Shown here: positions 9,423 through 17,480 of the stretch, in pieces
How positions within the stretch are numbered: the stretch's first letter is position 1
How the letters are laid out: every line of letters starts with the position of its first letter
NCBI RefSeq assembly: GCF_008693385.1
Contig: NZ_CP044067.1
Location: 2,399,501 to 2,463,500 of the forward strand
Direction of reading: 5' to 3'
Source of the DNA: Cupriavidus pauculus
Lineage (GTDB): Bacteria > Pseudomonadota > Gammaproteobacteria > Burkholderiales > Burkholderiaceae
DNA: 64,000 nucleotides
Program-made: the position numbers and the translations under genes
Notes under the pieces: generated by a model
Database searches by the model: none
What the model was told of the DNA's origin: nothing
Seen by the model: the letters and a program-made list of their open reading frames with translations, nothing else

Positions 9423-9790
9423 TTTGGATCCCCGTTCAGTGTTGGACTGCATGGTACAAGAAATCATCGCATGCCAGCAGAATTAATCTTACAAAATAAT
9501 ACTGGGATTGCACGATTTAAACGCATTGTGGTGCGTCTTCGTTGACCTCATTGTCGATGCATTGGTTGGGCAATCGCAATTTCCGTAGTTCGTCGATGGA
9601 TTTTATCGATTACGTCTCGAGAAGGTGACAAAGCCGATGCCCAACATTGGCGCAGGGTTTCCATGCAGGCTCGTATTTCCGCGAATCTGTTGGTGAGGAC
9701 GATGCCGTAAGTCGCATGATTGTCAGCGATGATATTTTTGTCACGTTGCTGACAGAGATCTCCATATACGCGGGGGCGCGGCCATAAAAA
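9423..9790. other. A+T-richer intergenic stretch without a convincing gene
   Basis: About 370 bases between the H-NS-like gene and the terminator of the permease. Base composition is clearly lower in GC than the flanks. Short open frames exist on the minus strand (for example 9610-9765), but none has a ribosome site or recognisable sequence. It includes the H-NS-like gene's promoter and perhaps an H-NS nucleation site. Confidence 0.5.
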
Positions 9791-9815
9791 AAGAGCCGGC
9801 ATTGCGCCGGCTCTT
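9791..9815. terminator. Bidirectional-looking Rho-independent terminator
   Basis: Ten-base-pair stem AAGAGCCGGC / GCCGGCTCTT with loop ATTGC, flanked by an A-run on the left and T-rich sequence on the right. It lies 37 bases past the stop of the leftward permease gene, which it should terminate. Confidence 0.85.
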
Positions 9816-9851
9816 TTCCTCTTTTCTCTCCCCTCTCCCTTCAACCCGCCA

Positions 9852-11252
9852 TCAAATCGCCCATCCTCCGGCATAGAACGCCGCGAGTGCAATCGCGATG
9901 GCGACGGTGCCGACATTGAGCTTTTTCCATTCCCCGGAGACGATGCGGCCGATTACGAGCGTGCAAAAGCCGAGCATGATGCCGGTGACGATATTGCAAG
10001 TCAGAACGATGAATACGGCGCAGACCAGTCCCGACATCGCGTCGACGAGGTCGTCCATATGCAGGCGGCTGACGCTGGACAGCATCAGCAGGCCCACGTA
10101 CATCAGGGCGGGCGCCGTGGCATAGGACGGCACCAGCGCCGCCAGCGGCGAGAAGAACATCACCGCGAGGAACAGCGCGCCGACCGTGACGGCGGCCAGG
10201 CCCGTGCGCGCGCCGGCGGCCACGCCGACCGTCGATTCGATATAGGCAGCCGCGGGTGCGCCGCCGAACATGGCCGAGAAGATCGAGCTCACGGAGTCCG
10301 CGGTCAGTGCCCGGCCGCCGTTGTGGATGCGGCCGTTCGCGTCGAGCTGGCCCGCCTGGCCCGCCACGGCGCGGATCGTGCCCGTGGCATCGAACACCGC
10401 GGTCATCACGAGCGCGAGCACGCTGGGCAGTACCGCCGCCGACAGCGCGCCGCGCACGTCCATCGCCCCGATCAGCGAAGCGTGGCCCGGTGACGACAGC
10501 GACGGCAGCGCGAATACGCCCGTGAATTTCACGGCCGGATCGAAGATCAGCCCCAGCACCGAGATCGCAACGATCACGAGCAGGATGCCGCCCGGCACGC
10601 GCCGGCGTTCGAGGCCGAAGATCGCCGCGAGGCCGAGCACCGACATCAGCACCGGAAACGCGGTGATATGGCCAAGCGCGACGGGCAGTCCCGCGCCGGG
10701 ATTCTTCACCACGAGCCCGACCTCGTTCGAGGCGATCAGCAACAGGAACAGGCCGATGCCGATGCCCGCCCCGTGCGCCACGCCGGCAGGGAGGTTCCGC
10801 AGGATCCATGCGCGTACGCCCGTGACGGAGATGGCGGTGAACACGACACCCATCAGGAACACCGCGCCCAGCGCGACCGAAGGCGACAGATGCTGGCCGA
10901 GCACGAGGCCGAAGGCCATGAACGCGGTCAGCGAGATGGCGCAGCCGATGGCGATCGGCAGCCGCGCCCAAAGACCCATCAGCAACGATCCAAAGGCGGT
11001 GGTCAGGCATACCGCCACGAACACGGCGCTGGTATCGAACCCGGCCTTGCCGAGCATGCCCGGCACCACGAAGACCGCGTAGACCATGGCCATGAACGTG
11101 GTGATGCCGGCCACGACCTCGCGCCGCGCGGTGCTGCCGCGCGCGGAAATCTGGAAATACCGGTCGATACGTTGGGGAGGGGGCGCATGCGCGCCGTCGA
11201 TGTCCGCCGCCGCCGGCGACATGAGCGGTCGGTCGTAGGGCTGGTCAATCAT
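9852..11252 (-). CDS. NCS2-family purine-type permease (AzgA/PbuG-like)
   Basis: From ATG 11252, with AAGGAGG ten bases upstream, the protein is 466 residues with 12-14 hydrophobic segments. The opening [23 protein letters not shown] and the later [36 protein letters not shown] and [17 protein letters not shown] are the hallmark segments of the AzgA/GhxP branch, which imports adenine, guanine or hypoxanthine with protons. The exact purine cannot be read from sequence. Longer upstream frames lack membrane character. It is transcribed alone, away from cheV, and ends at a strong terminator. Confidence 0.88.
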   Translation of the reverse strand: MIDQPYDRPLMSPAAADIDGAHAPPPQRIDRYFQISARGSTARREVVAGITTFMAMVYAVFVVPGMLGKAGFDTSAVFVAVCLTTAFGSLLMGLWARLPIAIGCAISLTAFMAFGLVLGQHLSPSVALGAVFLMGVVFTAISVTGVRAWILRNLPAGVAHGAGIGIGLFLLLIASNEVGLVVKNPGAGLPVALGHITAFPVLMSVLGLAAIFGLERRRVPGGILLVIVAISVLGLIFDPAVKFTGVFALPSLSSPGHASLIGAMDVRGALSAAVLPSVLALVMTAVFDATGTIRAVAGQAGQLDANGRIHNGGRALTADSVSSIFSAMFGGAPAAAYIESTVGVAAGARTGLAAVTVGALFLAVMFFSPLAALVPSYATAPALMYVGLLMLSSVSRLHMDDLVDAMSGLVCAVFIVLTCNIVTGIMLGFCTLVIGRIVSGEWKKLNVGTVAIAIALAAFYAGGWAI

Positions 11253-11596
11253 GGTGATGTCTGCCTCCTTGCAGGGTCCGCGCGTGGCCGCGTACAGCCG
11301 GCGTCGGTGCTGTCTCGTTCGTTTCTCGGTGCAAGGACGATGCGCCCGGCGCATCGGGCAAAGGTGTGGGCGTCTCTGTCCTCGGCGGTGGCCGGCGCTG
11401 GCGCCGGCTTGCCGGCCCCTGCCTCTGACGGGCGGGATCCGGCGAGGCTCAAGGCTAGTCAAGGCGGGGAGGGCCGGCATCATCATCCCGGCATGCGCGG
11501 TATCGGGCGGCGGAAATACCCACGTATCCGCCTGTCTCGCGCGGCATCAGGGATTTCCCTCGGTGCGGCCGCCGGGTGGCGGCCACTTACCTTGGC

Positions 11597-11623
11597 TAAA
11601 TATTCGGCCGCGCGCGCCGTTAG
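11597..11623 (+). promoter_or_regulatory. FliA (sigma-28) type promoter of cheV
   Basis: TAAA, exactly 15 bases, then GCCGTTAG: a close match to the flagellar sigma-28 consensus TAAA-N15-GCCGATAA. It lies 57 bases upstream of the cheV start and on its strand. The rest of the 427-base gap (11253-11679) shows nothing else I can name. Confidence 0.7.
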
Positions 11624-11679
11624 ACGCATCGCAGTCCTTGTACATATATCAACCAACAGCCAGGCGAGCGGAGCACAGC

Positions 11680-12642
11680 ATGACCAGCGCGATGAGGGAA
11701 ATCGACGAGCGCACCAACCTAACCAACAACAACCAGTTCGAGTTGTTGCTGTTCCGACTCGGCGACGCGGAGACCAGCGGGCAATCGGAACTGTTCGGCA
11801 TCAATGTCTTCAAGGTCCGCGAGATCCTGGTCATGCCGAGCGTGACCACCGTGGTCGGCGCGGAACCCGCGATTCTCGGCATGGCCGACATTCGCGGGCA
11901 GGTCATTCCGGTCATCGACCTGCCGCGGCTGTTGTCGTGCAAGCCGGTCACCGGTCTCAATATCATGCTCGTGACCGAGTACGCACGCTCCACGCAGGGG
12001 TTCGCCGTGGAAGCGGTGGAAGAGATCGTGCGGCTCGACTGGAGCCAGGTGGTCTCGGCCGAGACCAGCGTGAAGGGCGGCCTCGTCACGAGCATTGCCA
12101 AGCTCGACGTGGGCGGCGACAATCCGCGCCTCGTGCAGGTCCTCGACGTCGAGCAGATCCTGCGCGACGTGCTGCCGACCCGCCAGCCCGATGTGGACCC
12201 GGCGACGGTGGGTCCGCAACTGACACTGCGCCCCGGCACCAAGGTGCTGGCCGCGGATGACTCGGCGCTCGCGCGCGGTCTCATCGAGAACGGCCTCAAG
12301 GCCATGGGCGTGGAAGTGGTGATGACGAAGACGGGCCAGGAAGCGTGGGACCTGCTCGGCAGCATCGCCGAAGGTGCCGCGGGCCGTGGCAAGACCGTGC
12401 GCGACGAGATCGCGCTCGTGCTCACGGACCTCGAGATGCCCGAGATGGATGGCTTCACGCTGACGCGCAAGATCAAGGCGGACGCGCGGCTCAAGTCGCT
12501 GCCGGTGGTCATTCACTCGTCGCTGTCGGGCGAGGCCAGCGAGGAGCACGTGCGCAAGGTCGGTGCCGATGCGTACGTGTCGAAGTTCCTCGCGAAAGAT
12601 CTTGCCGACACCATCCGTGGTGTGCTTGCACGGCATCCCTGA
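11680..12642 (+). CDS. cheV: Chemotaxis coupling/receiver protein CheV
   Basis: The 320-residue protein joins an N-terminal CheW-like domain (about 10-165, with FGINVFKVREIL and RGQVIPVIDLPRLL) to a C-terminal receiver (about 185-318). The receiver shows the acidic pair AADDS, the phosphoacceptor Asp in VLTDLEMPEMDGF, and YVSKF with the conserved Lys. CheV couples receptors to CheA and is thought to act in adaptation or as a phosphate sink. No other chemotaxis gene is near, and a sigma-28-type promoter precedes it, so it is likely an orphan member of the flagellar regulon. The start ATG 11680 begins MTSAMREIDERTNL. Confidence 0.93.
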   Translation: MTSAMREIDERTNLTNNNQFELLLFRLGDAETSGQSELFGINVFKVREILVMPSVTTVVGAEPAILGMADIRGQVIPVIDLPRLLSCKPVTGLNIMLVTEYARSTQGFAVEAVEEIVRLDWSQVVSAETSVKGGLVTSIAKLDVGGDNPRLVQVLDVEQILRDVLPTRQPDVDPATVGPQLTLRPGTKVLAADDSALARGLIENGLKAMGVEVVMTKTGQEAWDLLGSIAEGAAGRGKTVRDEIALVLTDLEMPEMDGFTLTRKIKADARLKSLPVVIHSSLSGEASEEHVRKVGADAYVSKFLAKDLADTIRGVLARHP

Positions 12643-12665
12643 GTCAATTGCCCAGAAATTAGGCA

Positions 12666-12689
12666 CGCCAGCTCTTTCCAGAGCTGGCG
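12666..12689 (+). terminator. Hairpin after cheV
   Basis: Nine-base-pair stem CGCCAGCTC / GAGCTGGCG with loop TTTCCA, 24 bases past the cheV stop. No T-tract follows, so it may be an mRNA-stabilising or weak termination hairpin rather than a standard terminator. Confidence 0.5.
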
Positions 12690-12717
12690 CGGCTTGCAGG
12701 GAAGTCAATAGGCAGGA

Positions 12718-12738
12718 TATCCACCAAGTCTGTGGATA
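12718..12738. repeat. Second DnaA-box-like inverted repeat
   Basis: TATCCAC / GTGGATA arms with a 7-base spacer, between the convergent cheV and peroxiredoxin genes. The sequence AGGATATCCAC is shared with the element at 8161-8185. Confidence 0.5.
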
Positions 12739-12772
12739 GAATCGCGCGGTGCCGAGACGATTGCGGCGCCGT

Positions 12773-13426
12773 TCAGCGCGGCTGGGCCACGGTGCGCAGG
12801 TACGGCTTGAGCGTCTTGAAGCCCTGTGGATACTTCTTCTTCGCGTCGTCGTCGGAGACGGAAGTCGGGATGATCACGTCGTCGCCCGGCTTCCAGTTGA
12901 CGGGTGTCGCGACCGTGTGCTTCGCGTTCAGCTGCAGCGAGTCGAGCAGCCGCAATACCTCATCGAAGTTACGCCCCGCGCTCATCGGATAGACGAGCAT
13001 CGCCTTGACCTTCTTGTCGGGGCCGATCATGAACACCGAGCGGATGGTCGCGTTGTCCACCGCCGTACGCGGACCGCCACCGGCCTCCGGATGGATCATG
13101 TCGTAGAGCTTGGCGATATGCAGGTCCGCATCGCCGATCATCGGATAGTTGACCTTGCTGCCCTGCGTCTCCTCGATGTCCTTGACCCAGCGATTGTGAT
13201 CATCGACGGGATCGATCGAGAGACCGATGATCTTCGTGTTGCGCTTGTCGAACTCTGGCTTGAGCCGGGCCATGTAGCCGAGCTCGGTCGTGCAGACCGG
13301 TGTGAAATCCTTCGGATGCGAGAACAGGATCGCCCAGCCGTCACCGATCCACTCGTGGAACTGGATCTTGCCTTCGGTCGTATCCGCGGTGAAGTCCGGT
13401 GCCGTCTCGCCTAATCGAATTGCCAT
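12773..13426 (-). CDS. 1-Cys peroxiredoxin (Prx6/AhpC-TSA family)
   Basis: From ATG 13426 (MAIRLGETAPDFTADTTEG) the protein is 217 residues. The peroxidatic Cys lies in FSHPKDFTPVCTTELG. The C-terminal 1-cysPrx domain includes HPEAGGGPRTAVDNATIRSV and TPVNWKPGDDVIIP, placing it in the Prx6 group, which reduces hydroperoxides in the cytoplasm and is resolved by an outside thiol. Length matches the family. An upstream in-frame extension of 17 residues is rejected because GGAGAC lies just before the chosen ATG. It is convergent with cheV. Confidence 0.92.
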   Translation of the reverse strand: MAIRLGETAPDFTADTTEGKIQFHEWIGDGWAILFSHPKDFTPVCTTELGYMARLKPEFDKRNTKIIGLSIDPVDDHNRWVKDIEETQGSKVNYPMIGDADLHIAKLYDMIHPEAGGGPRTAVDNATIRSVFMIGPDKKVKAMLVYPMSAGRNFDEVLRLLDSLQLNAKHTVATPVNWKPGDDVIIPTSVSDDDAKKKYPQGFKTLKPYLRTVAQPR

Positions 13427-13510
13427 GGTGGGTCTCCTTGTCCGTTCGGGATGGCGCTCGCAGGGGCGAGGCGCCATCCAGTATAGGAACTGGCAAGGAA
13501 AAAGTTACTG

Positions 13511-14476
13511 TCAGGCCGGCTTCCACACCGGCGACTGCGCCACGGCGACCTTGCGCGGCAGGATCGACTGCGCGGCGAAGGCATCGGCAATGCGCTGTTG
13601 CTCGGTGAGCGACGCGGCATCCACGGTCTGTACCTGATAAGTCCGGCGCGCGTTCGCGGCCTCGACCGTCGCGGCGTCCAGGCCGAGCAGCGGCGCGTTC
13701 CATGCCGCGGCCGGTCCGGGATTCTGCTTGATCCAGGTACCGGCACTGCGCAGTTCCTCGTAGACCTTCGCCAGCACGTCCGGCCGGCGTTTCGCATACG
13801 GCGTGGCCGCCAGATAGAAGCGCCGGTAGCTCGCGAGTCCGGTGCCGTCGCGCAGCACGCGCGCGTTGGCCTGTCGCTGCACCGCGGCAAGGAACGGATC
13901 CCAGATGACCCACGCGGCCACGGCGCCGCGCTCGAATGCCGCGCGTGCGTCCGCCGGTGTGAGGTACGCGGGCTCGATATCGCGCAGCGAGAGCTTTGCC
14001 TCGGCCAGCGCCTCGAGCAGCAGATAATGCGCGCCCGCGCCCTTGGCGAACGCCACGCGTTGCCCCTTGAGTTGCGCGATGGATCGAATCTCGGAGTCCT
14101 GCTTCACGACCACGGCCTGCGCGGTCGGCGACGGCGTCTCGATCGCGTAATACGTGAGGCTGGCCCCGGCCGCTAGCGCGAACGGCGGCACGGCATCGGC
14201 CACATCGGCGGTGAGGTCGAGGTTGCCGACGTTGAGCGACTCGAGCAGCGGCAGGCCCGATGTGAACTCGTGCCATTGCACGCGGACGTTCAGCGGCGCG
14301 AGCGCTTTCTCGAGCGTCTCGCGCGACTTCAGCCAGATCATCAGCGTCGAGGATTTCTGGTAGCCGATCCGCAGCGTTTCTTGTTCGCCCGCGGCGAACG
14401 ATCGGTTGGCGACCGACAGTGTCGGCAGGGCAAGGCCGGCCGCGAGCAGCGCGCGCCGATGGGCGTTGATGGTCAT
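13511..14476 (-). CDS. Aliphatic-sulfonate-type ABC transporter substrate-binding protein (SsuA-like)
   Basis: A 321-residue exported protein with a Tat-like or Sec signal (RRALLAAGLALPTLSVANRSFA, cleavage near 29) and then ETLRIGYQKSSTLMIWLK, the SsuA-family opening. The middle has SIAQLKGQRVAFAKGAGAHY and WVIWDPFLAAVQ, both typical of sulfonate-binding proteins. It would deliver an alkanesulfonate to an inner-membrane ABC importer. It has no ATPase or permease on its own strand; it is divergent from a TauD / binding protein / ATPase / permease set and may share that transporter. Binding specificity cannot be read. Confidence 0.85.
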   Translation of the reverse strand: MTINAHRRALLAAGLALPTLSVANRSFAAGEQETLRIGYQKSSTLMIWLKSRETLEKALAPLNVRVQWHEFTSGLPLLESLNVGNLDLTADVADAVPPFALAAGASLTYYAIETPSPTAQAVVVKQDSEIRSIAQLKGQRVAFAKGAGAHYLLLEALAEAKLSLRDIEPAYLTPADARAAFERGAVAAWVIWDPFLAAVQRQANARVLRDGTGLASYRRFYLAATPYAKRRPDVLAKVYEELRSAGTWIKQNPGPAAAWNAPLLGLDAATVEAANARRTYQVQTVDAASLTEQQRIADAFAAQSILPRKVAVAQSPVWKPA

Positions 14477-14551
14477 GATGGGGAGTCAGGGGTAGGCAAG
14501 CGCACAGGCTATTGCCTGGCCTCGGCGCGCGGAACGAACGAAACCGCATTT

Positions 14552-14607
14552 GCATATGCATATATGCATATGCCAGTTCGACGATCCATATGCGATTGGC
14601 GCATATG
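14552..14607. promoter_or_regulatory. Two palindromes in the divergent ssuA-like / tauD-like promoter
   Basis: A perfect 22-bp palindrome, GCATATGCATATATGCATATGC (14552-14573), is followed by an inverted repeat CATATGCG-ATTGG-CGCATATG (14587-14607). Both share the CATATGC core and sit between divergent genes of the sulfonate module, where a repressor or activator of both transcripts would bind. No regulator gene is adjacent. Confidence 0.65.
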
Positions 14608-14701
14608 CCCCGGCGATTTGATTCGTTGTCCGCGCGCACTGCGGTGTCTACAGTGGGTCCCTCTGCTTTCCCCCGAGCAAAAGACACCATGACCTCTGCC
14701 G

Positions 14702-15568
14702 TTGCCCCCCGTTCTCCAGGATTTCGAAATCCGCCCGCTCGATGCCGCGCTTGGCGCCGAAGTGATCGGACTCGATCTGTCGCAACCGATCGCGGAAGAA
14801 GACTTCCGGCGCATCCATCGCGCGCATCTCGATCATCACGTCGTGGTGTTCCGCGACCAGCGCATCACGCCGGCGGAGCAGATCGCGTTCAGCCGCCGTT
14901 TTGGCGCGCTCGAGATCCACGTGCTGCACCAGTTCCAGCTCGCGGGGCATCCCGAGATCCTGATCGTGTCGAACGTGCGCGAGAACGGCAAGCCGATCGG
15001 TCTTGGCGACGCGGGTCACTTCTGGCACTCCGATCTTTCGTACAAGGAGAAGCCGAGCCTCGGCTCGCTGCTGCACGCGCGGGAATTGCCGCGCGAGGGC
15101 GGCGATACGCTGTTCGCCAACATGCACGCCGCATGGGACGCGCTGCCCGCCGACCTGCAGCGCAAGGTGGAGGGCCTGAAAGCCGAGCACACCTACCTGG
15201 CCAAATACAAGGAACTGCAACGCCGCAGCCCATGGCGCCCGGACCTGTCGCCCGAGCAGATCGCGCAGGTCAAGCCCGCGCTGCAGCCCGTGGTGCGCAC
15301 GCATCCGGAGACGGGCCGCAAGGCGCTGTTCGTGAGCGAGCATTTCACGACGAAGATCGTCGGCCTGCCGGAGGACGAGAGCCGCGCGCTGCTCGACGAA
15401 CTGTTCGCGCACAGCGTGAAGCCCGATTTCGTCTACCGCCATCAATGGCGCGAGCATGACCTCGTGTTCTGGGACAACCGCTCGCTCATGCATCTGGCCG
15501 CGGGCACGCCCGATACCGAGCGTCGCGTGATGTACCGCACCACGATCGAGGGCGATCTGCCTTTCTGA
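14702..15568 (+). CDS. TauD/TfdA-family 2-oxoglutarate-dependent dioxygenase
   Basis: The 288-residue product carries the iron-binding triad His109-x-Asp111 (FWHSD) and His264 (SLMHLAAG), plus Arg in TERRVMYR for 2-oxoglutarate. It is predicted to oxidise a sulfonate such as taurine, releasing sulfite. In this frame the only start is TTG 14702. An ATG at 14689 lies in a different frame, and deleting one C from the six-C run 14705-14710 would fuse it to give MTSAVAPVLQDFEIRPLDAA, which looks more natural. So there is either a homopolymer error, a true frameshift, or a TTG start. It is first in a run with the binding protein, ATPase and permease genes. Confidence 0.85.
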   Translation: MPPVLQDFEIRPLDAALGAEVIGLDLSQPIAEEDFRRIHRAHLDHHVVVFRDQRITPAEQIAFSRRFGALEIHVLHQFQLAGHPEILIVSNVRENGKPIGLGDAGHFWHSDLSYKEKPSLGSLLHARELPREGGDTLFANMHAAWDALPADLQRKVEGLKAEHTYLAKYKELQRRSPWRPDLSPEQIAQVKPALQPVVRTHPETGRKALFVSEHFTTKIVGLPEDESRALLDELFAHSVKPDFVYRHQWREHDLVFWDNRSLMHLAAGTPDTERRVMYRTTIEGDLPF

Positions 15569-15595
15569 ATTCCTTTCCCTACCGGAGCCATCTGA

Positions 15596-16615
15596 ATGTC
15601 CCTGTTCACCTCCCGCTGGCCGCGCCGCGCGGCCGTGTCGATGCTCGTCGCGGGTCTCGCGCTGACCGCCAATGCGCACGCTGAAGGCCGCATCCGTATC
15701 GCCGAGCAGTTCGGCGTGGTCTATCTGCTGCTGAACGTTGCGCGCGACCAGCAGTTGATCGAGAAGCACGGCAAGCAGCAGGGCGTGGACGTCAAGGTCG
15801 AATGGACGCAGCTCTCCGGTGGCTCCGCGGTCAACGACGCGCTGCTGTCGGGTTCGATCGATATCGCCGGCGCCGGCGTGGGCCCGCTGCTCACGCTGTG
15901 GGACCGCACGCATGGCCGGCAGAACGTCAAGGGCGTGGCCTCGCTCGGCAACTTTCCCTACTACCTCGTCAGCAACAACCCGAAGGTGAAGTCGATTGCC
16001 GACTTCACGGAGAAGGACCGTATCGCGCTGCCGGCCGTGGGCGTGTCGGTGCAGTCGCGCGTGCTGCAGTACGCGGCGGCCAGGCAATGGGGCGACAAGG
16101 AATTCAACCGCCTGGACAAGTGGACCGTCGCGGTGCCCCATCCGGACGCCGCGGCCGCGATCATCGCGGGCGGGACCGAGATCACGGGCCACTTCGGCAA
16201 CCCGCCGTTCCAGGAGCAGGAACTGGCCGGCAATCCGAACGCGCGCATCGTGCTCAACTCGTATGACGTGCTCGGCGGCCCGAGTTCGGCCACCGTGCTC
16301 TATGCCACCGAGAAATTCCGCAACGACAATCCGAAGACCTACCGTGCGTTCGTCGATGCGCTGGCGGAAGCCGCGGACTTCGCCACGAAGCAGCCGGAAG
16401 CGGCCGCCGATCTCTATATTCGCGTGAACAAGGCGAAGATCGATCGCGCGCTGCTGGTCAAGATTCTCAAGAACCCGCAGGTCCAGTTCAAGGTCACGCC
16501 GCAGAACACGTTCCCGCTGGCCGAGTTCATGCACCGCGTGGGCGCCATCAAGAATGCGCCGAAGTCGTGGCAGGACTATTTCTTCCCGGACCCGGCCACC
16601 GCACAGGGGAGCTGA
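15596..16615 (+). CDS. ABC transporter periplasmic substrate-binding protein (nitrate/sulfonate/taurine class)
   Basis: A 339-residue protein with a Sec signal peptide (RAAVSMLVAGLALTANAHA, cleavage near residue 29). The mature start EGRIRIAEQFGVVYLLLNVA and the middle segment SGSIDIAGAGVGPLLTLWD fit the NMT1/TauA class of binding proteins. It would capture the substrate whose sulfur is released by the TauD-like enzyme 28 bases upstream, and pass it to the ATPase/permease encoded directly after it. It is distinct from the SsuA-like protein at 13511, so the module has two receptors. The exact ligand is unknown. Confidence 0.87.
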   Translation: MSLFTSRWPRRAAVSMLVAGLALTANAHAEGRIRIAEQFGVVYLLLNVARDQQLIEKHGKQQGVDVKVEWTQLSGGSAVNDALLSGSIDIAGAGVGPLLTLWDRTHGRQNVKGVASLGNFPYYLVSNNPKVKSIADFTEKDRIALPAVGVSVQSRVLQYAAARQWGDKEFNRLDKWTVAVPHPDAAAAIIAGGTEITGHFGNPPFQEQELAGNPNARIVLNSYDVLGGPSSATVLYATEKFRNDNPKTYRAFVDALAEAADFATKQPEAAADLYIRVNKAKIDRALLVKILKNPQVQFKVTPQNTFPLAEFMHRVGAIKNAPKSWQDYFFPDPATAQGS

Positions 16616-16617
16616 AC

Positions 16618-17478
16618 ATGGCAACGCACGAACATCAGCGCGCCGACCTGCGTGTCGTCGGGGGCGGGCTGCCCCTGCTGCAGGTCGATAACGTCTCGCT
16701 CGAATACCGTACGCCCGATCGCGTGGTACGCGCCACGCACCGTGTGAGTTTCGACGTGCACGCCGCCGATCGCTTCGTGCTGCTGGGGCCGTCGGGCTGC
16801 GGCAAGTCGACGCTGCTCAAGGCCGTGGCCGGCTTCGTGCCGCCGGCCGAGGGCGAGATCCGCCTCGATGGCCAGCGCGTGCGCGCGCCCGGCCCCGATC
16901 GCATCGTCGTGTTCCAGGAGTTCGACCAGTTGCCGCCGTGGAAGACCGTGCGGCAGAACGTCATGTTCCCGCTGCAGCGCGCACGGGGCCTGTCGCGCGC
17001 GGAGGCCGACGAGTGCGCGATGCACTTCCTCGACAAGGTCGGCCTGGCGGGGTTTGCCGATGCCTATCCGCATACGCTGTCGGGCGGCATGAAACAGCGC
17101 GTGGCAATCGCCCGCGCGCTGGCCATGCGACCCAAGGTGTTGCTGATGGACGAGCCGTTCGCCGCGCTCGACGCGCTGACGCGCCGCCGCATGCAGGAGG
17201 AACTGCTCGCGCTCTGGGAAGACGCGGCATTCACGCTGCTGTTCGTCACGCACTCGATCGAAGAAGCGCTCGTCGTGGGTAGCCGCATCCTGCTGCTGTC
17301 TCCGCATCCGGGCCGTGTGCGCGCGGAACTCAACAGCCACCAGTTTTCGCTGGCGAGCCAGGGCAGCGCCGATTTCCAGTCCGCGGCGCAGCGCATCCAC
17401 CGGATGCTGTTCGAGGAACCCGAACACGCCACGCATGCCGGGGGCTCGCATCCCCAGCGCGCTCAACACACGTACTGA
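16618..17478 (+). CDS. ABC transporter ATP-binding protein (SsuB/TauB type)
   Basis: From ATG 16618 the protein is 286 residues: Walker A GPSGCGKST at 57-65, Q-loop FQEFDQLPPWKT near 100, signature LSGGMKQR at 154-161 and Walker B VLLMDEP at 174-180, followed by the H-loop His in FVTHSIEEA. This is a complete importer ATPase, cytoplasmic, pairing with the permease at 17481. It starts two bases after the binding-protein stop. The C-terminal ~40 residues beyond the ATPase core are not conserved in pattern. Assigned to sulfonate/nitrate-type importers from context and from the QLPPWKTV segment. Confidence 0.92.
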   Translation: MATHEHQRADLRVVGGGLPLLQVDNVSLEYRTPDRVVRATHRVSFDVHAADRFVLLGPSGCGKSTLLKAVAGFVPPAEGEIRLDGQRVRAPGPDRIVVFQEFDQLPPWKTVRQNVMFPLQRARGLSRAEADECAMHFLDKVGLAGFADAYPHTLSGGMKQRVAIARALAMRPKVLLMDEPFAALDALTRRRMQEELLALWEDAAFTLLFVTHSIEEALVVGSRILLLSPHPGRVRAELNSHQFSLASQGSADFQSAAQRIHRMLFEEPEHATHAGGSHPQRAQHTY

Positions 17479-17480
17479 CC

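Noticed and set aside
9548..9916. 122-codon minus-strand frame downstream of the permease
   Set aside because: It runs through the permease's own terminator hairpin, has no ribosome site and resembles nothing known.
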